Of a stretch of DNA of 26,301 bases, positions 21,942 to 26,301 are shown piece by piece. A model generated the notes under the pieces. The model saw only the letters and a program-made list of their open reading frames with translations. It searched no databases and was not told where the DNA came from. The number at the start of each line of letters is the position of its first letter. Within the stretch, counting starts at the first letter, position 1. The position numbers and the translations under genes are program-made. The stretch spans positions 1-26,301 of the forward strand of contig JAWAYL010000015.1 of NCBI GenBank assembly GCA_038818725.1, given 5' to 3'. Origin of the DNA: JACIWB01 sp038818725 (GTDB lineage: Archaea; Thermoplasmatota; E2; UBA202; JdFR-43).

Positions 21942-23361
21942 TTTTTATCCTCTTGTATAATTTTCCATTTCTATAAATATTTGCAACCATCTGCATTTTT
22001 CCAATAGCATGGCTTGCGCAGGCCATGCAAGGATCATAGCATCTGAAAGAAGATTCTATTTTGTTGAGCAAAATATCATTTACTTCCCCATTTTTTATAA
22101 TTTTTTTTGCAGCATTTGCAACACTCATATTTATTGCTGCATTATTATTTGTTGTTGCTACTATCAAATTTACTTTCCTTATAATCCCTTTTTCATCAAC
22201 ATCATAATGATGAATAAGCACACCTCTTGCTGCTTCAACAATCCCTATTCCTTCACCAGTTTTTGTTGGCATACTCCTTATATCATCGCTTGTTATTTCT
22301 TTTTCCTTGCATAGATAATAAACTCTTTCAGCGGCATTAAGCATTTCTATTAAGCGAGCATGATAGTATGCAAATGTTTTATGAACAATTCCATTTTTCC
22401 TAAATTCTTTAAACTCTTTGTCTGCAAGAGGAGTATTCATTCCATCAGCACAATTTAAGCGTGCAAGAGGACCAACTCTATATATTCCGCTTTTTTCACC
22501 ATCAACAAATCCATGCCATCCTACTTTCTTTAAATATGGATATTTTACATAATTCCATTTTTCAATATGCTCTTCAATATTTTCAATTACCTCTTCTGCT
22601 TTAAATTTAGCAAACTCTTTTCCAGAAGGAGAAACAATTCTTATGCTTCCATCATAGTAATTAACTCTATTACTTGAATCAACAATTCCCATATAATAGG
22701 TTTTAATTTCATCTAATCCAAGCAAATCGTTCCATCTCTCACTATTAAAAACTTCTTTAAATAGAGAAAGGCTTTTCTGTGCAAATGAAATACATTCCGA
22801 AAATTTTTTTTCTATTTCTTCCCTTTCTTCCTCATTTATTCCTTTACTTACTCCTCCAGGTATAGCAACTACTGGATGAATTTCCCTCCCTCCAATCATT
22901 TTTATTGTTTCCATCGCATATCTTCGATGCTTTATTATTTCCGCTCCTAATTCAAGCCCAAATTTTTTAATTAATCCTAAAATATTTCTATCCTTTTTTT
23001 CAGCATCTCCAAGCAAAACATCTATTCCTCCTAAATAGTAAAGATGGAGGCAGTGATCATAAAATATGTATGCATTATATAGCAACTCTCTTATAAGATG
23101 CGCCGCCTTTGGTGGGTTTGCCCCAAAAGCCATATCAAGAGCTTTTGCAGAAGCAACATGATGCGCCTCAGGGCAGACGCCACAGATGCGAGCTGTTATT
23201 ATTGGCATATCCTCTGCTTTTCTTCCAACGCAGAATTTTTCAAATCCTCTTAGCTCTGGAGTTTGAACTCTTGCACTGCTGACATTTCCATTTTCATCCA
23301 AAAATATATCTATTTTTCCATGCCCTTCAAGCCTTGTTATTGGGTCAATACTAACCTTCAT
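21934..23361 (-). CDS. mvhA: [NiFe] hydrogenase large subunit, group 3c (MvhA)
   Basis: This 475-residue catalytic subunit splits H2 in the cytoplasm and feeds MvhG. The N-terminus is VSIDPITRLEGHGKIDIFLD, with metal-site motif L1 RICGVCPEAHH near residue 60. The C-terminal motif L2 is DPCMACASHAIG (Cys446 and Cys449 as ligands, no selenocysteine). A 24-residue tail follows the His, the part normally removed by the maturation protease encoded next. GPLARLNCADGMNTPLA is also typical of group 3 enzymes. Its start is preceded by GGGAGG and lies 11 nt inside mvhG. Linkage to MvhD and HdrA marks it as the F420-non-reducing, Hdr-linked type. Confidence 0.95.
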   Translation of the reverse strand: MKVSIDPITRLEGHGKIDIFLDENGNVSSARVQTPELRGFEKFCVGRKAEDMPIITARICGVCPEAHHVASAKALDMAFGANPPKAAHLIRELLYNAYIFYDHCLHLYYLGGIDVLLGDAEKKDRNILGLIKKFGLELGAEIIKHRRYAMETIKMIGGREIHPVVAIPGGVSKGINEEEREEIEKKFSECISFAQKSLSLFKEVFNSERWNDLLGLDEIKTYYMGIVDSSNRVNYYDGSIRIVSPSGKEFAKFKAEEVIENIEEHIEKWNYVKYPYLKKVGWHGFVDGEKSGIYRVGPLARLNCADGMNTPLADKEFKEFRKNGIVHKTFAYYHARLIEMLNAAERVYYLCKEKEITSDDIRSMPTKTGEGIGIVEAARGVLIHHYDVDEKGIIRKVNLIVATTNNNAAINMSVANAAKKIIKNGEVNDILLNKIESSFRCYDPCMACASHAIGKMQMVANIYRNGKLYKRIKNG

Positions 23362-24229
23362 CTTTCAACCTCCCTTCTGGAAGAAGTTTAGCAGCTGAAT
23401 ATTTATAAAATGTTCCAACATAATCTTTAATGCTATTGATTACTTCATCCTCATTTTTATTTCCAATTATTGAAGCAATTGCAGAAATCATACTTACGCC
23501 CTGCTCCTTAACTTTTGGAAGAGGGCCAACGCAACCAGTACATGGTATATTTGCAGCGATGCATTCTGCTTTGCAACCAGCTCTTGTTGCAGGACCCATG
23601 CATATTATACCTTGAGCAAGGAAGCATTCTTTGCTATCTATTTTTTCATGCCATCTATAAATTTTGTTTATTTCTATTTTATCTGGCTTACTATCTTTAC
23701 GCATGCATTCATCACATAATGCAACATTTTTTCCAAATGGCTTTTCCTGGAGAAGTGAATTTAATGCTTCTTCAAGAATAGGTGGCGGAGGAGGACAGCC
23801 AGGTATAGAAGCATCTATTGCAACTACATCTTCAAGAGTTTTTAAATATGGAAGAAATTCTGGAAGCTCTTCACTTGGCAAATCTTTTGAATAAACCTCT
23901 TTTAATATTTCCTCTCTTTTATATAAATTTGCAAGTCCTATAACACATCCTTCAATAGCACATGAACCATATGCAACCATCTTTTTTGATTTTTTCCTGA
24001 GCAATTTTGCAATTTCCTCATTTTCTTTTGTTCTTATTGCCCCATTATAGAAGCATATATCTATGCTTCCATCCTGCATTTTCTCTAAATCTTCATATTT
24101 GAAATCCATTGCACATGGCCAGAAAACAATTTCTGCTTCTTTAATCAAATCAAGAATTTTTTCATGCAAGCTCAGCAATGAAACATCGCATCCTCCACAA
24201 CTTGCTCCCCAATACATTGCTATTTTCAT
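23351..24229 (-). CDS. mvhG: [NiFe] hydrogenase small subunit, group 3c (MvhG)
   Basis: This 292-residue iron-sulfur subunit carries electrons from the NiFe site to MvhD. Proximal-cluster ligands are visible as GASCGGCDVS (Cys11, Cys14), GSCAIEGC (Cys90) and PGCPPPP (Cys145). Further Cys-rich stretches in the C-terminal half (CDECMR, CFLAQGIICMGP, GCKAECIAANIPCTGCVGP) supply the medial and distal clusters. There is no Tat signal, as expected for a cytoplasmic enzyme. The start ATG overlaps the mvhD stop by 4 nt (ATGA) with GGTGA upstream. Confidence 0.95.
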   Translation of the reverse strand: MKIAMYWGASCGGCDVSLLSLHEKILDLIKEAEIVFWPCAMDFKYEDLEKMQDGSIDICFYNGAIRTKENEEIAKLLRKKSKKMVAYGSCAIEGCVIGLANLYKREEILKEVYSKDLPSEELPEFLPYLKTLEDVVAIDASIPGCPPPPPILEEALNSLLQEKPFGKNVALCDECMRKDSKPDKIEINKIYRWHEKIDSKECFLAQGIICMGPATRAGCKAECIAANIPCTGCVGPLPKVKEQGVSMISAIASIIGNKNEDEVINSIKDYVGTFYKYSAAKLLPEGRLKDEG

Positions 24230-24627
24230 TTTTTCACCGGTCCAAGTTTTCTAATTTCCTCAACAAATTCTTCAACAACGCTTGCAAATTTTTTTCCTTC
24301 TGTTGCAGAAATCCACTCAATTCTTAACCTTTTAGGATTTATTCCTATTTCTTCAAGCAATTTTTTCATCATCTCAACCCTTCTTCTCGCCTTATAGTTT
24401 CCCTCGATATAATGGCAATCTCCAGGATGGCATCCTCCAATAAGCACGCCATCCGCCCCCTTGCGGAACGCATCGATTATAAATTCTGCATCAACCCTTC
24501 CAGAGCACATCACTTTTATTGGAACAACATTCGGCGGATATTTTAGCCTGCTTACTCCCGCCAGATCAGCACCAGCATAACTGCACCAGTTGCATAAAAA
24601 TGCTACTATTTTTGGCTCAAAACTCAT
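24226..24627 (-). CDS. mvhD: MvhD, electron-transfer subunit linking hydrogenase to HdrA
   Basis: This 133-residue [2Fe-2S] protein bridges MvhG and HdrA in the Mvh-Hdr complex. It starts EPKIVAFLCNWCSYAGADLA and has the conserved cysteines 12, 15, 41, 66 and 71 (CNWC, VMCSGRVD, GGCHPGDCHY). NYKARRRVEMMKKLLEEIGI and RLRIEWISATEGKKF are also family hallmarks. It is a separate gene, not fused to HdrA as in some lineages. It overlaps hdrA by 4 nt (ATGA), with GAGGTGA before its start. Confidence 0.95.
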   Translation of the reverse strand: MSFEPKIVAFLCNWCSYAGADLAGVSRLKYPPNVVPIKVMCSGRVDAEFIIDAFRKGADGVLIGGCHPGDCHYIEGNYKARRRVEMMKKLLEEIGINPKRLRIEWISATEGKKFASVVEEFVEEIRKLGPVKK

Positions 24628-26301
24628 ATTATCACCTCTATCATTTTTTCAATCTGCTTATCTCTATAATTTTTCATTTCTATATTATTGCTTGGACAAG
24701 CAGCAGCACAAGTTCCACATCCTTCGCAAAGAGCTTCAATGCATTTTGCCTTTCCTCCTTCTTTTACCATTGCTCCATAAGGGCAGACGCTTATGCATAT
24801 TCCACAACCAGAACAATTTTCCTCAACAAAAGCAATCAGTGGGTCTTTCTCGAGCTTATCTTTTGAAATAAGGCAAAGAACTTTTGCTGCTGAACCGCTT
24901 GCCTGAGCTACTGCTGAAGGTATATCTTTTGGGCTTTGGCAGCAGCCAGCAAAATATATGCCGCGCGATAATGCCTCAACTGGCTTTAATTTTGGATGTG
25001 CCTCTTTAAAAAATCCTCCTTCATCAACCGCAACACGCAATTTTTTTGCTATTTCATCCTTTCCAAGAATTGCAAGAGCAAGAACAACTAAATCAGCCTT
25101 TATTTCTATTTTCTTTCCTGTTAATGTATCCGCCCCACATACAACTATTTTATCTCCATCTCTATAAATTTTTGCAACCTTTCCTCTTATATAATTCACT
25201 CTTTCCTCTTTCATAACTCTTGAAACAAATTCTTCGTATCCTTTTCCTCCAGCCCTTATATCAATATAAAATACATATGCCTCTCCATCTGGAACGTGAT
25301 GCTTGAAAAGCAATGCATGTTTCGCAGTATACATGCAACATATTGAGCTGCAATAGGGCATATGCTGCTCATCTCTTGAACCAGCACATTGAATAAAAAC
25401 AACTTTTTTTGCCTCTTTTCCATTACTTGGCTTTATTATCTCTCCTTTTGTTGGACCATTTGCAGAAAGCATTCTTTCAAATTCAAGACTTGTTATTATA
25501 TCATCATCCTCTCCATATCCATATTCAATCAGCTTATTTTTATCATATAAATCATATCCAGTTGCAACAATAATTGCTCCAACATTTTCTTCAATTATTT
25601 TCTCTCTCATATCATAATCAATTGCTTTTGCCTCACAAGCATCTTTGCATTTTCCACATATAAGAGGATTTAATCCGAGACAATTTTTTATATCAAGAGT
25701 ATATGTTGAAGGAACTGCTTGAGGGAATGGAATATAAATTGCTTTTCTTGGCTTTCTTCCCATTTCAAATTCATTTGGAACAATAACTGGACATACTTTT
25801 TCACAATCACCACAAACAGTGCATTTATCTTCATCAACATATCTTGGCTTTTTCAATATTTTTACATTAAAATTTCCAACATATCCACTTATTTCAATAA
25901 CTTCTGAATATGTAAGAAGCTTTATTTTAGGATGTCTAGCTACTGCAACCATTTTTGGAGTTAAAATGCATTGAGAGCAGTCCAATGTAGGAAATGTTTC
26001 GCTTAGCTGAGCCATTCTTCCACCAATGCTTGCTTCTTTTTCAACAAGAATAACATTATAGCCCGCATCAGCAATGTCAAGAGCAGCCTGTATGCCAGCA
26101 ATTCCACCGCCGATAACAAGGCACTTCTTTTCAACTGGAACAAAAATTGGCTCTAAATCTTCATTTTCCTTTAACTTTTCAATCGCAGCTTTTATTATCT
26201 TTATTGCTTTTTCAGTTGCTTGCTTGCCATCATGGACCCATGAGCAATGCTCTCTTATATTTGCCATTTCGCATCTATATTCATTGAAATATTGTTTGCA
26301 T
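24624..26301 (-). CDS. hdrA: Heterodisulfide reductase subunit A (HdrA), N-terminus outside window
   Basis: HdrA holds the bifurcating FAD that splits electron pairs between ferredoxin and the HdrBC branch. Visible are NIREHCSWVHDG, the FAD fold CLVIGGGIAGIQAALDIADA, ASIGGRMAQLSETFPTLDCS with QCILTPKM, ferredoxin motif CTVCGDCEKVCP, the NAD(P)/FAD half (AIIVATGYDLY, FAGCCQSPKDIPSAVAQASG) and C-terminal ferredoxin motifs CSGCGICISVCP and CEGCGTCAAACP. An ATG at 26267 exists, but the frame stays open to the window edge (QYFNEYRCE just before MANIREH). Full-length HdrA has about 100 more residues upstream, so this is a partial gene. It is the most upstream visible gene of the operon. Confidence 0.94.
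   Translation of the reverse strand, partial: CKQYFNEYRCEMANIREHCSWVHDGKQATEKAIKIIKAAIEKLKENEDLEPIFVPVEKKCLVIGGGIAGIQAALDIADAGYNVILVEKEASIGGRMAQLSETFPTLDCSQCILTPKMVAVARHPKIKLLTYSEVIEISGYVGNFNVKILKKPRYVDEDKCTVCGDCEKVCPVIVPNEFEMGRKPRKAIYIPFPQAVPSTYTLDIKNCLGLNPLICGKCKDACEAKAIDYDMREKIIEENVGAIIVATGYDLYDKNKLIEYGYGEDDDIITSLEFERMLSANGPTKGEIIKPSNGKEAKKVVFIQCAGSRDEQHMPYCSSICCMYTAKHALLFKHHVPDGEAYVFYIDIRAGGKGYEEFVSRVMKEERVNYIRGKVAKIYRDGDKIVVCGADTLTGKKIEIKADLVVLALAILGKDEIAKKLRVAVDEGGFFKEAHPKLKPVEALSRGIYFAGCCQSPKDIPSAVAQASGSAAKVLCLISKDKLEKDPLIAFVEENCSGCGICISVCPYGAMVKEGGKAKCIEALCEGCGTCAAACPSNNIEMKNYRDKQIEKMIEVII

Noticed and set aside
21934..22060. Selenocysteine (in-frame TGA) in the hydrogenase L2 motif
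   Set aside because: The motif reads DPCMAC with ordinary Cys codons and the frame is open.

Overview
This is an AT-rich archaeal chromosome segment. The archaeal assignment rests on tiaS (tRNA-Ile2 agmatidine synthetase), a Cbf5-type pseudouridine synthase with a PUA tail, two Sm-like (Lsm) genes, ribosomal protein L37e beside lsm, TATA boxes about 25 bp upstream of first genes, and an HdrABC-MvhADG gene set. The combination fits a euryarchaeal-type anaerobe that handles hydrogen. I cannot fix the lineage, and no methyl-CoM reductase gene is visible, so methanogenesis cannot be claimed.

Layout. 1-~500: decayed transposase (minus strand). 643-3214: ABC exporter ATPase, permease and a Trm9-like methyltransferase, overlapping (plus). 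3322-5908: minus-strand operon of HTH regulator, thyX, cbf5 and tRNA-Ser(GGA), divergent from tiaS (5951-7228). 7241-8665: CRISPR array of 22 identical repeats with its probable leader at the right end and no cas genes in view. 8769-12213: minus-strand cluster of a possible 32-aa ORF, lsm, rpl37e, purF and a membrane-anchored alpha/beta hydrolase. 12246-13487: exported FG-GAP propeller protein and tRNA-Arg(TCG). 13545-15408: lysine/saccharopine dehydrogenase-like gene convergent with a transaldolase that carries an insertion. 15649-18039: second lsm, then a trkA-trkH potassium uptake pair.

18040-26301: nine-gene minus-strand operon hdrA-mvhD-mvhG-mvhA-protease-hdrC-hdrB-tfrB-tfrA, with every junction overlapping or at most 3 nt apart. 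hdrA runs off the right edge. This is the most interesting part. It joins the H2-oxidising, flavin-bifurcating Mvh-Hdr complex to a two-gene fumarate reductase, with a single HdrB-type CCG protein between the two halves. The likely output is H2-driven reduction of fumarate (or a thiol/disulfide-linked version) coupled to ferredoxin reduction; this is inference.

Expression signals follow a simple rule. Most promoter-proximal genes start about 25 nt after a TATA box with no leader. Many genes inside operons have GGAGG/GGTGA Shine-Dalgarno sites or overlap the preceding stop codon. Two protein genes end inside a same-strand tRNA gene and take their stop codons from tRNA sequence.
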